64,000 nucleotides of DNA from Sulfuritalea sp. (GTDB lineage: Bacteria > Pseudomonadota > Gammaproteobacteria > Burkholderiales > Rhodocyclaceae). The notes beneath the pieces were generated by a model. That model saw nothing but the letters and a program-made list of their open reading frames with translations, was not told where the DNA came from and made no database searches. Location: NCBI GenBank assembly GCA_016716965.1, contig JADJUP010000002.1, positions 62,001 to 126,000 of the forward strand, given 5' to 3'. The translations under genes and the position numbers were made by a program. Each line of letters opens with the position of its first letter. Within the stretch, counting starts at the first letter, position 1. This document shows, piece after piece, positions 31,111 to 39,013 of the stretch.

Positions 31111-31704
31111 TCAGCGGCCGAGCCGGTAAACCGCCAGGCTGCCGAGGAAGTTCGGCTCTTCCATGACCTGGCGACCCGCATCGTCGAGCACCTGCCGCTC
31201 GCGAATGACGAGGTCCATCTTCGAACACAGCGACTCGAAATCCAGCAGGGTGAAGAAGCGCAGGTTGGGCGTATCGAACCATTCATAGGGCAGGTCTTCC
31301 GACACCGGCATGCGCCCGGCCATGACCGCCATGCGGTTCTTCCAGTAGGCAAAATTCGGAAAACTGACCACCGCCTCGCGTCCGACGCGCAGCATTTCGC
31401 CGAGGATGCGCTCGGTGTGGCGCACGGTCTGCAATGTGCGCGAAAGCACCACGTGGTTGAAGGTCTGGTCGTCGAAGCCCGCCAGACCCTGTTCCAGGTT
31501 GCCCTGGATCACGTTGATGCCATTGGCAACGGCTGCGAGCACTTCGGCGTCTTCGAGTTCGACGCCGTAACCCTTGGCGCCGCGTTCCTCGATCAGGCGT
31601 TTCAACAGCGAACCATCGCCGCAACCGAGGTCGAGCACGCGCTCGCCGGGCTGCACCCAGCTGGCGATGAGATCGAAATCCGCTCGTTCCATTGCCTGGG
31701 TCAT
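31111..31704 (-). CDS. metW: MetW, methionine biosynthesis methyltransferase-fold protein
   Basis: A 197-residue class I methyltransferase fold (VLDLGCGDGSLLKRL; LSRTLQTVRHTERILGEMLR; YEWFDTPNLRFFTLLDFE). MetW always accompanies MetX in this type of pathway and is thought to be needed for its homoserine acyltransferase activity. The metX stop overlaps the metW ATG by 4 bp. Confidence 0.95.
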   Translation of the reverse strand: MTQAMERADFDLIASWVQPGERVLDLGCGDGSLLKRLIEERGAKGYGVELEDAEVLAAVANGINVIQGNLEQGLAGFDDQTFNHVVLSRTLQTVRHTERILGEMLRVGREAVVSFPNFAYWKNRMAVMAGRMPVSEDLPYEWFDTPNLRFFTLLDFESLCSKMDLVIRERQVLDDAGRQVMEEPNFLGSLAVYRLGR

Positions 31705-32819
31705 AGCTTGATCCGTTTCAGGTAGGCGTCCACCACGGCGTGGTAATGCGGTTCGTCCATCAGGAAGGAGTCGTGGCCGTGGGCGCTGTTGATTTCGGCA
31801 TAGGCCACGTCCTGTCCGTTATGCACCATCGCATGGACGATCTCGCGCGAGCGTTCGGGCGAAAAGCGCCAGTCGGTGCTGAAGGCGACCACGAGGAATT
31901 TGGCGCGGGCGCGGGCCAGCGCGCGCGCCAGATCGCCGTCGTAGTCCAGCGCAGGATCGAAGTAGTCGAGCGCCTTTGTCATGCGCAGGTAGGTGTTGGC
32001 ATCGAAAATTCCGGCGAACTTGTCACCCTGGTAGCGCAGGTAGGACTCGATCTCGAATTCGACGTCGAAGCCATAGCTGCCGGCGCCGGTGCGCAGGCGG
32101 CGGCCGAATTTCTCGGCCATCTGGTCATCGGAAAGATAGGTGATGTGGCCGAGCATGCGCGCCAGACGCAGGCCGCGCAGGGGGCGCACGCCATGCTCGT
32201 AGAAGTGGCCGCCGTGGAAATCGGGATCGGTCAGGATGGCCTGGCGCGCGACGTCGTTGAAGGCGATGTTCTCGGCCGAGAGCTTGGGCGTCGCGGCAAT
32301 GACCAGGGCATGGCGTACCCGCTCCGGATAAGACAGCGTCCATTGCAGCGCCTGCATGCCGCCCAGCGACCCGCCCATGGTCGCCGCCCAGGCGTCGATG
32401 CCGAGATGGTCGGCGAGGCGTGCGTGGGAGTCCACCCAGTCTTCGACCGTGACTACGGGAAAGTCCGCGCCCCACGGCTTTCCGGTCGCAGGATTGGGGC
32501 TGGCCGGGCCGGTGGAACCGTGGCAGCCGCCGAGGTTGTTCACGCCGACGATGAAGAAGCGGTCGGTGTCGAGCGGTCGTCCGGGACCGACGATGTTGTC
32601 CCACCAGCCGAGGTTGGCCAGGTTGTCCGCCGTATGGCCAGCGACGTGGTGGTGGCCGGACAGGGCATGGCAGACGAGGATCGCGTTCGACTTCGCGGCG
32701 TTGAGCGTGCCGTAGGTTTCATAGACCAGGTCGAAGGCGGGCAGCACGCCGCCGCCCTTCAATTGAAGCGGCTGGCTGAATTGCGCGCGTTGCGCAGCGA
32801 CGAGACCGACACCTGACAT
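31701..32819 (-). CDS. metX: MetX homoserine O-acyltransferase
   Basis: A 372-residue alpha/beta hydrolase. The nucleophile elbow is TMGGSLGGMQALQW, the acid lies in AFSTDWRFSPERSREIV and the histidine in NSAHGHDSFLMDEPHYH. It acylates homoserine (acetyl or succinyl donor; many MetX with MetW use succinyl-CoA) in the first committed step of methionine synthesis. The ATG at 32819 is chosen (MSGVGLVAAQRAQFSQ); an upstream ATG at 32906 falls in the riboswitch leader. A SAM-II-like aptamer and its promoter lie upstream. Confidence 0.93.
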   Translation of the reverse strand: MSGVGLVAAQRAQFSQPLQLKGGGVLPAFDLVYETYGTLNAAKSNAILVCHALSGHHHVAGHTADNLANLGWWDNIVGPGRPLDTDRFFIVGVNNLGGCHGSTGPASPNPATGKPWGADFPVVTVEDWVDSHARLADHLGIDAWAATMGGSLGGMQALQWTLSYPERVRHALVIAATPKLSAENIAFNDVARQAILTDPDFHGGHFYEHGVRPLRGLRLARMLGHITYLSDDQMAEKFGRRLRTGAGSYGFDVEFEIESYLRYQGDKFAGIFDANTYLRMTKALDYFDPALDYDGDLARALARARAKFLVVAFSTDWRFSPERSREIVHAMVHNGQDVAYAEINSAHGHDSFLMDEPHYHAVVDAYLKRIKL

Positions 32820-32881
32820 GCAAATTCCATCCAACGTGCGCGCCAACCGGCGCATTACCGCAATCCGGAGCCCGCAAACAG

Positions 32882-32921
32882 CAACGCCCGCGAGCGCGTG
32901 AAACAAGCGATCCGGGCGTTG
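32882..32921 (-). terminator. Hairpin between the SAM-II-like aptamer and metX, candidate expression platform
   Basis: CAACGCCCG pairs perfectly with CGGGCGTTG (9 bp) around a 22-nt loop; CTGTTTG follows, which is only weakly U-rich. The CGCCCG in the first arm can also pair with GCGGGCG in the aptamer, so the two folds could compete. Confidence 0.45.
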
Positions 32922-32931
32922 TGACTTCCGT

Positions 32932-32982
32932 CTCGCTTAGCCGTATTTGTAGTGCGCCCGCAAGCCGAGTCAAATTGGCGCA
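32932..32982 (-). promoter_or_regulatory. SAM-II-like riboswitch upstream of metX
   Basis: The minus strand reads P1 TGCGCC, loop AATTTGACTCGGCTTGCG, P1' GGCGCA, then CTACAAATACGGCTAAGCGAG. This has the SAM-II layout: an AUUU and CUUGC loop, P1, an A-rich linker and a GCUAA tail. The loop segment CTCGGCTT can pair with the tail AAGCGAG, giving the H-type pseudoknot expected of SAM-II. It lies at the 5' end of the predicted transcript of a methionine-synthesis gene. Confidence 0.7.
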
Positions 32983-32990
32983 ATGGGCAA

Positions 32991-33019
32991 ACTATGCCGC
33001 GTGGCGCGAGGCTTGTCAA
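32991..33019 (-). promoter_or_regulatory. Sigma-70 promoter of the metX leader
   Basis: TTGACA, a 17-bp spacer and CATAGT on the minus strand. The predicted transcript would start just before the aptamer at 32982. Confidence 0.6.
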
Positions 33020-33038
33020 TCGGGCTAACGCGTGCGGG

Positions 33039-34778
33039 CTAGAGCCGGTCCAGTTGCTCGCTGATCTTTTCGGGCTCGTCGGACTTCAGCAACTTGGCGA
33101 CGCGTACCGCAAGTTGCGTCGCGTCGGACATCATGACCTGCTGCTTGACCTCCAGCAGTTGCGCCGGATGCATGGAGAACTCGCGCAAACCCATGCCCAG
33201 CAGCAGCTTGGTCAGCTTGGGGTCGCCGGCCATTTCGCCGCAAACCGCGACCGGCATGCCGACCCGTTGCGCGCCCTGGATGGTCTGCGAGATCAGCTTG
33301 AGGACGGCCGGGTGCAGCGGATCGTAGAGGTGGGCGACCGATCCGTCGGTGCGGTCGATGGCGAGGGTGTACTGGATCAGGTCGTTGGTGCCGATCGAAA
33401 GGAAGTTCAGCCGGCGCAGGAAGGGGCCCAGCGACAGCGCCGCGGCAGGGATTTCGATCATGCCGCCGATCGCCACCGCGTCGAACTTCTGCCGGGCTTC
33501 GCGCAACTGCAACTTGGCCAGTTCGACCAGCGCCAGCGTCTGCTCGATCTCCGTGGCATGCGCCAGCATCGGGATCAGCAGGCGTATCTTGCCGAAATGC
33601 GAAGCGCGCAGGATGGCGCGCAACTGCACCAGGAACAGCTGCGGCTCGGCGAGGCAGAAGCGGATCGCGCGCAGGCCGAGCGCCGGGTTGGGCGCCGCCT
33701 GGTTGCCCGCCCGATTGCGCAGGGCGCGCGCTTCCTTGTCGGCGCCGATGTCGAGCGTGCGGATGGTCACCGGCCGGTCGCCCATGACCCGCACCACACT
33801 GCGATAGGCCTCGAACTGCTCGTCTTCGTCGGGCAGTTCGTCGCGGTTCATGAAGAGGAACTCGGTGCGATAGAGGCCGACGCCATCGGCGCCGACTTCC
33901 TTGGCGCGCTCGGCGTCCTGCGGCAGCTCGATGTTGGCGTGGAGGAAGACATCCTCGCCGTCCAGGGTCTGCGAGCGTCCCGCAACCAGGCGCTTGAGCT
34001 TGGAACGTTCCAGCGCCAGCGCGGAGCGCCGAAGGCGGTATTCCTGCAGGACACCGATATCCGGATCCACGATCAGCACGCCACGCGTGCCATCGACGAT
34101 CAGCAGGTCGTCGTCCTGGATCAGCGATCGGGCATGCTGCATGCCGACCACGGCGGGAATGGCCAGGCTGCGGGCAACGATGGCGGTGTGCGAAGTGGCC
34201 CCGCCGAGATCGGTGACGAAGCCTCCGATCTTGAGGTTCTTGAACTGTATGGTGTCGGCCGGCGACAGATCATTGGCAACCACGATCAGCTCGTCGTCGA
34301 TGGCGGCGGTCTTGCGTCGCGCCAGCTTGCGCGCCTTGCCCTGCAGCACCTTGAGCACTCGCTCGACGACCTGGACGATATCCTGCTTGCGTTCTCGCAG
34401 GTAGGCGTCTTCAAACTCGTCGAACTGGTCGACCACCTGCTGCATCTGCTGCACCATCGCCCATTCCGCATTGCAGCGACGTTCGCGGATGAGGACACGG
34501 ACACCGTCGGTCAGCGCCGGATCGGCGAGGATCATGGCGTGCAGGTCGACGAAGGCGGACAATTCGGCCGGCGCACCGGGAACGCTGGCTTCGCCGCGCA
34601 GCGCATTCAGCTCGGCGCCGGCGACCTCTACGGCCTTGTCGAAGCGGGCCAGCTCGCCCGCCACGTCGCGCTCGCGCAACTGGTATTGGGCAACTTCGAG
34701 GTTCGCATGCGATACCAGGTGGGCGCGACCGATCGCGATGCCGCCCGATACCGCCTGACCGTGCAGGCTGAAGGTCAT
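33039..34778 (-). CDS. ptsI: PTS enzyme I (phosphoenolpyruvate-protein phosphotransferase)
   Basis: A 579-residue enzyme I. Phosphoacceptor H197 lies in GGATSHTAIVARS; the PEP-binding domain has GADGVGLYRTEFLFM and the C-terminal AVCGEMAGDP cysteine. It takes phosphate from PEP to HPr in the cytoplasm. It is the last gene of gshA-gshB-apbE-x-EIIA-ptsH-ptsI. No EIIB/C sugar permease is present, so the chain may be regulatory, as in many betaproteobacteria. Confidence 0.96.
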   Translation of the reverse strand: MTFSLHGQAVSGGIAIGRAHLVSHANLEVAQYQLRERDVAGELARFDKAVEVAGAELNALRGEASVPGAPAELSAFVDLHAMILADPALTDGVRVLIRERRCNAEWAMVQQMQQVVDQFDEFEDAYLRERKQDIVQVVERVLKVLQGKARKLARRKTAAIDDELIVVANDLSPADTIQFKNLKIGGFVTDLGGATSHTAIVARSLAIPAVVGMQHARSLIQDDDLLIVDGTRGVLIVDPDIGVLQEYRLRRSALALERSKLKRLVAGRSQTLDGEDVFLHANIELPQDAERAKEVGADGVGLYRTEFLFMNRDELPDEDEQFEAYRSVVRVMGDRPVTIRTLDIGADKEARALRNRAGNQAAPNPALGLRAIRFCLAEPQLFLVQLRAILRASHFGKIRLLIPMLAHATEIEQTLALVELAKLQLREARQKFDAVAIGGMIEIPAAALSLGPFLRRLNFLSIGTNDLIQYTLAIDRTDGSVAHLYDPLHPAVLKLISQTIQGAQRVGMPVAVCGEMAGDPKLTKLLLGMGLREFSMHPAQLLEVKQQVMMSDATQLAVRVAKLLKSDEPEKISEQLDRL

Positions 34779-34809
34779 TGACGGTCGGCGCCCGGGTAAC
34801 CGCCGCCGC

Positions 34810-35079
34810 TCACTCTGCTTCCCCGAACTTGCCGGCGATCAGGTCGAGGATCTGCTGCAGCGCTTCGTCGGCACGCTCACCTTCGGTATCGACAATCACT
34901 GTCGAACCCTTGCCGGCAGCCAGCATCATCACGCCCATGATGCTCTTGGCGTTGATGCGACGACTGCCGCGCTCCATCCAGACCTCGCAGGGAAAGGAAC
35001 CGGCGAGCTGGGTGAGCTTGGCCGAGGCGCGCGCATGGAGGCCCAGCTTGTTGAGGATTTCGGCTTCGGCGCGTGGCAT
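34810..35079 (-). CDS. ptsH: PTS phosphocarrier HPr
   Basis: An 89-residue HPr: H15 in NKLGLHARAS is the phosphoacceptor from enzyme I, and S46 in INAKSIMGVMML is the regulatory serine position targeted by HPr kinase where that enzyme exists. It passes phosphate to the adjacent EIIA. Separated from ptsI by 31 bp and from the EIIA gene by 12 bp. Confidence 0.96.
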   Translation of the reverse strand: MPRAEAEILNKLGLHARASAKLTQLAGSFPCEVWMERGSRRINAKSIMGVMMLAAGKGSTVIVDTEGERADEALQQILDLIAGKFGEAE

Positions 35080-35091
35080 GGCCGTCCCGAA

Positions 35092-35481
35092 CTAGTGCTT
35101 CAGCATGTTCAGCACCCCGTCACGGCCGCCGGCGACGGCGCGGGTGACGAGGGTTTCCATGTCCTTGTCGCGGTAGGTCAGCGCGCGCAGCAACATGGGC
35201 AGGTTGACACCGGCCACGCCTTCGACGCGCCCCGGGTCGAGCAGCTTCATGGCGAGATTGGAAGGCGATGCGCCATAGATGTCGGTAAGGATCAGTACCC
35301 CTTGCCCGGTATCCACCAGCTTCAGCATGTCGCGCGCCAGCGGTAGCGCATCGAGCGGATCGTCCTGCGCGGCGACGCCGAGCTGGGCGATCTGCAGCGG
35401 CCGCTTGTTGAGCACGTGGCAGGCGCACTGGATCAGCGCTTCACCGTAGGTGCTGTGGGTAAGGAGGAACAGTCCGATCAT
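35092..35481 (-). CDS. PTS EIIA protein, mannose family
   Basis: A 129-residue EIIA-Man-type domain. The phosphoacceptor is H9 (MIGLFLLTHSTYGE); TDIYGASPSNLAMKLL and GVNLPMLLRAL are family-typical. In complete systems EIIA hands phosphate to EIIB; with no EIIB or EIIC nearby it is probably a regulatory output of the partial PTS. Confidence 0.92.
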   Translation of the reverse strand: MIGLFLLTHSTYGEALIQCACHVLNKRPLQIAQLGVAAQDDPLDALPLARDMLKLVDTGQGVLILTDIYGASPSNLAMKLLDPGRVEGVAGVNLPMLLRALTYRDKDMETLVTRAVAGGRDGVLNMLKH

Positions 35482-35490
35482 GGCGGCATT

Positions 35491-35679
35491 CTATCGGAAG
35501 GCGAACCATGCCAAAGCGAACGCGACCGCGGCGAGCAGGGCCAGCGCGATGCGCCGGGCCCAACGCGCCTTTTGTGCTTCGAGTTCGTTTTCCGCGTCGA
35601 CGATGCGACGGATGCGGCGCATGGCGGCGATGCCGACGGTGCGGCGCACGTTGCGTTCCATGTCGGGATCGACTGTCAT
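35491..35679 (-). CDS. Small tail-anchored membrane protein
   Basis: A 62-residue protein with a charged, helical N-terminus (RRIRRIVDAENELEAQKARW) and one C-terminal transmembrane helix (ALALLAAVAFALAWFAF). The ATG overlaps the apbE stop (ATGA). Function unknown. Confidence 0.65.
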   Translation of the reverse strand: MTVDPDMERNVRRTVGIAAMRRIRRIVDAENELEAQKARWARRIALALLAAVAFALAWFAFR

Positions 35680-36722
35680 TGGACTACCTCCGGTTTCAGG
35701 TCCGGTACTTCGATCTTGATGCGCGCGTGCATTTCCGGGGTCGCCTGTACCGTACCATCAGCGCCGACTTTCAGCACCGCGGAAACACCGAGTTTCTGCG
35801 CCATGATGCGCCAGTCGCGGCCGGCGATGAAAATCGGCTTGGACAGGGCGTCGGACTTCATGCCCACCGCGGACCCCGGTGCCACCAGCACCGTCACCGC
35901 CTGCGTGCCCTCGGCAGGAAAGCCGCTGCGCGGATCGAGCAGATGCGGATAGCGCCGCCCGCCGATCTCGAAAAATCGGTGGTAGTCGCCCGAGGTGCCG
36001 ATGGCTTCGCCGTCGCGCAGGTCCAGCGTGGCCAGCGGCGCGCCGCCCACGGACTGCGGGCGTGGGTGCTGGATGCCGATGCGCCACGGTGTGCCGGCAC
36101 CGTCGCGGCTGCCCAGCGCCATGACGTTGCCACCGATGTTGATCAGCGCGTTGGCGATGCCGTCCTGCCGGAGCGAGGCAGCGGCACGATCGAGCGCGAC
36201 GCCCTTGAGGTAACCGCCGAAGTCGATGGCCACGCTCCGGTTGCGGCTCTGAACCCGATTGCCGTCGAGCCGAAGGTCGGCAATCGACGGATGCTGCGCT
36301 ACCAGCGCCGCCACCGAGCCCGGCTCGGGCAGGCGCGGCTGGATGTCATCGGTATGGAAGCCCCACAATGCGATCAGGCGTCCGACGCCGGGATCAAACA
36401 GGTGGTCGCCGGCCGCGGCGACGGCCTGCGCTTCACGGATGAAGGCGGCGAATTCCGGTGAAACGTCCTTGCTGCGGCCGGCGGAGATGGCCTCGTTGAG
36501 TGCCGAAAGTTCCGATGGCTGCCACGCGTGGTAAGTGCGATGCAGGTAGTCGAAATCCTGCAGTACCCGATTGGCCGCGGCGCGCGCCCGCTCCTCGGGC
36601 ACCCCGGCGATCGCCAGGTCGACGCGGGTGCCGAAGACATAGGATTCCTGCCGCCAGGGCGCCGGCTGCCCGCAGGCCGCGAGCAGGCAGGCCGCGACGA
36701 GCAGGCTCAGGAGGCGGAACAA
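35676..36722 (-). CDS. apbE: ApbE, FAD:protein FMN transferase (lipoprotein)
   Basis: A 348-residue ApbE. The signal ends in the lipobox LLAAC, so it is an outer-face or periplasmic lipoprotein. Family motifs include FDPGVGRLIALWGF, SVAIDFGGYLKGVALDRAA, NIGGNVMALGSR and HLLDPRSGFPAEG. It attaches FMN to threonines of targets such as NqrB/C or RnfG. The likely start is TTG at 36722, overlapping gshB by 16 bp. GGAACGGAG lies directly upstream of it, and no in-frame ATG is suitable. Confidence 0.88.
   Translation of the reverse strand: MFRLLSLLVAACLLAACGQPAPWRQESYVFGTRVDLAIAGVPEERARAAANRVLQDFDYLHRTYHAWQPSELSALNEAISAGRSKDVSPEFAAFIREAQAVAAAGDHLFDPGVGRLIALWGFHTDDIQPRLPEPGSVAALVAQHPSIADLRLDGNRVQSRNRSVAIDFGGYLKGVALDRAAASLRQDGIANALINIGGNVMALGSRDGAGTPWRIGIQHPRPQSVGGAPLATLDLRDGEAIGTSGDYHRFFEIGGRRYPHLLDPRSGFPAEGTQAVTVLVAPGSAVGMKSDALSKPIFIAGRDWRIMAQKLGVSAVLKVGADGTVQATPEMHARIKIEVPDLKPEVVQ
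35749..35769 (-). repeat. Copy D of the dispersed 21-nt motif (inside apbE)
   Basis: Minus-strand reading AGTCGGCGCTG-ATGGT-ACGGT, near the 3' end of apbE, encoding KVGADGT. It shares TGAAAGTCGGCGCTG with copies A and F. Confidence 0.65.
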
Positions 36723-37654
36723 CTCCGTTCCAGAGCGTCGATGGCCATGGCAGCGACATCGAAGCGCGTCTGCTGGGCGATCTCGACGAAGCAGGTGGGG
36801 CTGGTGACGTTGATCTCGGTCAGGCTGTCGCCGATCACGTCCAGCCCGACGATCAGGAGGCCGCGCGCCCAGAGGATCGGCGCCAGCGCTTCGGCGATCT
36901 CGCGGTCGCGCCCCAGCAGCGGACGCGCCACGCCCTTGCCCCCGGCGGCGAGGTTGCCGCGCGATTCGCCGGCCTTGGGGATGCGCGCCAGGCAGTAGGG
37001 CACCGGTGCGCCGGCGATCAGCAGGATGCGCTTGTCGCCATGGCTGATGGCCGGCAAGTAGCGCTGGGCCATGATGCTGCGCGCGCCGAAGCCGGTCAGG
37101 GTCTCGACGATGACATTGCGATTGGGGTCGTCCTTCAGCACACGGAAGATGCTGCTGCCGCCCATGCCGTCGAGCGGCTTGAGGATGACGTCCTCCAGTT
37201 CGTCGATGAAGGCATGGATGTCGGCCGGATCGCGCGCGATCAGCGTGGTCGGCGCGTAGTGCGGAAACTCGGCGATGGCAACCTTCTCGGAGTGGTCGCG
37301 GATCGAGCGCGGCTTGTTCCAGATGCGCGCGCCCTCGGCCTCGGCACGTTCCAGCAGCCAGGTGGCGGCGACGTATTCGAAATCGAAGGGCGGGTCCTGC
37401 CGCATCAGCACGGCGTCGTAGGCGGTAAGTGGCAGCACGGATTCTTCGGTGACGGAGTACCACGCCGTGTCGTCGGCGCCGACTTCCAGGCGCTGCGCGC
37501 GCGCGGCAACGCAGCCGTCGCGCCAGGTCAGCGCCGCGCGCTGGATGGTCGATATCTCGTGCCCGCGCTTCGCGGCGCAGCGCATCATCGCGACGCTGGA
37601 ATCCTTGTAGGCCTTGATATCCTCCAGCGGATCGACGATGAAGGCCAGTTTCAC
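36707..37654 (-). CDS. gshB: Glutathione synthetase GshB
   Basis: A 315-residue ATP-grasp ligase joining gamma-Glu-Cys and glycine. Typical segments: FIVDPLEDIKAYKDSSVAMM, RQDPPFDFEYVAATWLLERA, ILKPLDGMGGSSIFR (phosphate loop) and LIVGLDVIGDSLTEINVTSP (metal and ATP site). Its ATG overlaps the gshA stop by 4 bp. A weak motif match lies at 37464-37484. Confidence 0.96.
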   Translation of the reverse strand: MKLAFIVDPLEDIKAYKDSSVAMMRCAAKRGHEISTIQRAALTWRDGCVAARAQRLEVGADDTAWYSVTEESVLPLTAYDAVLMRQDPPFDFEYVAATWLLERAEAEGARIWNKPRSIRDHSEKVAIAEFPHYAPTTLIARDPADIHAFIDELEDVILKPLDGMGGSSIFRVLKDDPNRNVIVETLTGFGARSIMAQRYLPAISHGDKRILLIAGAPVPYCLARIPKAGESRGNLAAGGKGVARPLLGRDREIAEALAPILWARGLLIVGLDVIGDSLTEINVTSPTCFVEIAQQTRFDVAAMAIDALERSCSAS

Positions 37655-38946
37655 GACGGCTCCACCGGCGCGGCGCGTTCAAGTTCGAGCGAGGCGGCGA
37701 GCATCGCCAGGCGCGCGATCACGCCGTAGGCATAGAAGCGGTTGGGCGGCGCGTCGGGCGCGAGATGGGTGTCCGGCAGGCTGCAGCCGGTCTCGAAGGC
37801 CAGCGGCTTGAAGGTCATGCCCGGCGCATTGAGGTTCTCGTCGATGCCGCGCGCCGTATTGACCCGGTAAAAGCCGCCGACGACGTAACGGTCGATCATG
37901 TACACCACCGGTTCGGCGGTACCCTCGTCGACGCGCTCGAAGGTGGGCACGCCTTCCTGGATGATGACCTCGGTGACCTGCAGGCCCTCCTTGACCACGG
38001 CCATCTTGTTGCGCTGCTTGCGGTTGAGGTTCTTTACCTCGCTGGCGTCCTTCACCGTCATGATGCCCATGCCATAAGTGCCGGCATCGGCCTTGACGAT
38101 GACGAAGGGCTCGGATTCGATGCCGTATTCCTTGTACTTGGCGCGCATCCGGTAAAGCAGCGTGTCGATATTGGCGGCCAGGCATTCCTCGCCGGAGCGC
38201 TCGTGGAAGTTCACCTTGCCGCAGGTCTCGAACTCGGAATTGATCAGCCAGGGGTCGATGCCCAACTCGTTGGCGAAGGCGATCGCGACGTCCTGGTAGG
38301 CGGCGAAATGCTTCGACTTGCGGCGTACGTGCCAACCGGCCCACAGCGGCGGGATCAGGAACTGCTCGTGGATATTCTCGAGGATGGCCGGCACGCCGGC
38401 GGACAGGTCGTTGTTGAGCAGGATGGCGCAGGGATCGAAGTCGTCAAGACCGAGCCGGCGGCCGTCGGTGCCGATGCGCTTCAACGGTTCCAGCACGAGT
38501 TTGTGGCCGTCGGGCAGGTCCAGCGTGGTGGGCGTTGTGATCTCCGGCAGCAGGCTGCCGACGCGCACGTTGAGGCCGGTGTGGCCGAGGATGGTCGCCA
38601 GGCGCGCGACGTTCATCAGGTAGAACTGGTTGCGCGTGTGGTTCTCGGGAATCAGCAGGAGGTTTCTTGCCTCGGGGCAGATCTTCTCGATCGCCGACAT
38701 CGCGGCCTGGACGCACAGGGGCAGAAAGGCCGGGTTGAGGTTGTTGAAGCCGCCGGGGAACAGGTTGGTGTCGACGGGTGCGAGCTTGAAGCCGGCATTG
38801 CGCAGGTCGACCGAGCTGTAGAACGGCGGCGTGTGCTCCAGCCACTGGGTGCGAAGCCAGCGCTCGACGGTGGTGCCGTTGTCGAGGATGCGGCGTTCGA
38901 GGTCGAGCAGCGGACCGGTCAGCGCGGTAGTGAGATGTGGAACCAT
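37651..38946 (-). CDS. gshA: Glutamate-cysteine ligase (ferroxidans/betaproteobacterial type)
   Basis: A 431-residue ligase of the TIGR02049-type family, unrelated in sequence to E. coli GshA. Typical segments: PVDTNLFPGGFNNLNPAF, PENHTRNQFYLMNVARLA, FVIVKADAGTYGMGIMTV and IIQEGVPTFERVD. It catalyses the first step of glutathione synthesis. The ATG at 38946 lies 2 bp from a large hairpin sequence (38949-39010), and no clear ribosome site is seen outside it. Confidence 0.93.
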   Translation of the reverse strand: MVPHLTTALTGPLLDLERRILDNGTTVERWLRTQWLEHTPPFYSSVDLRNAGFKLAPVDTNLFPGGFNNLNPAFLPLCVQAAMSAIEKICPEARNLLLIPENHTRNQFYLMNVARLATILGHTGLNVRVGSLLPEITTPTTLDLPDGHKLVLEPLKRIGTDGRRLGLDDFDPCAILLNNDLSAGVPAILENIHEQFLIPPLWAGWHVRRKSKHFAAYQDVAIAFANELGIDPWLINSEFETCGKVNFHERSGEECLAANIDTLLYRMRAKYKEYGIESEPFVIVKADAGTYGMGIMTVKDASEVKNLNRKQRNKMAVVKEGLQVTEVIIQEGVPTFERVDEGTAEPVVYMIDRYVVGGFYRVNTARGIDENLNAPGMTFKPLAFETGCSLPDTHLAPDAPPNRFYAYGVIARLAMLAASLELERAAPVEPS

Positions 38947-38948
38947 TT

Positions 38949-39010
38949 CAGGGATCAGGTATCAGGAATCAGGAATCGGAGGATAACTGATTCCTGATAC
39001 CTGATCCCTG
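38949..39010. repeat. 24-bp perfect inverted repeat at the gshA start
   Basis: Arms 38949-38972 and 38987-39010 are exact reverse complements around a 14-nt loop. Each arm is built of ATCAGG-type units (GATCAGGTATCAGGAATCAG). It fills the 67-bp gap between the DNA methyltransferase stop and gshA and would sit in the gshA leader. Confidence 0.8.
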
Positions 39011-39013
39011 GCG

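Noticed and set aside
33872..33900. AAGTCGGCGCCGATGG in ptsI
   Set aside because: Codes for the conserved EVGADGVGLYRTE motif of enzyme I and lacks the ACGG block.
37464..37484. Weak motif copy in gshB
   Set aside because: Core has CCG for CTG and encodes EVGADDTA in a conserved enzyme. Not counted.
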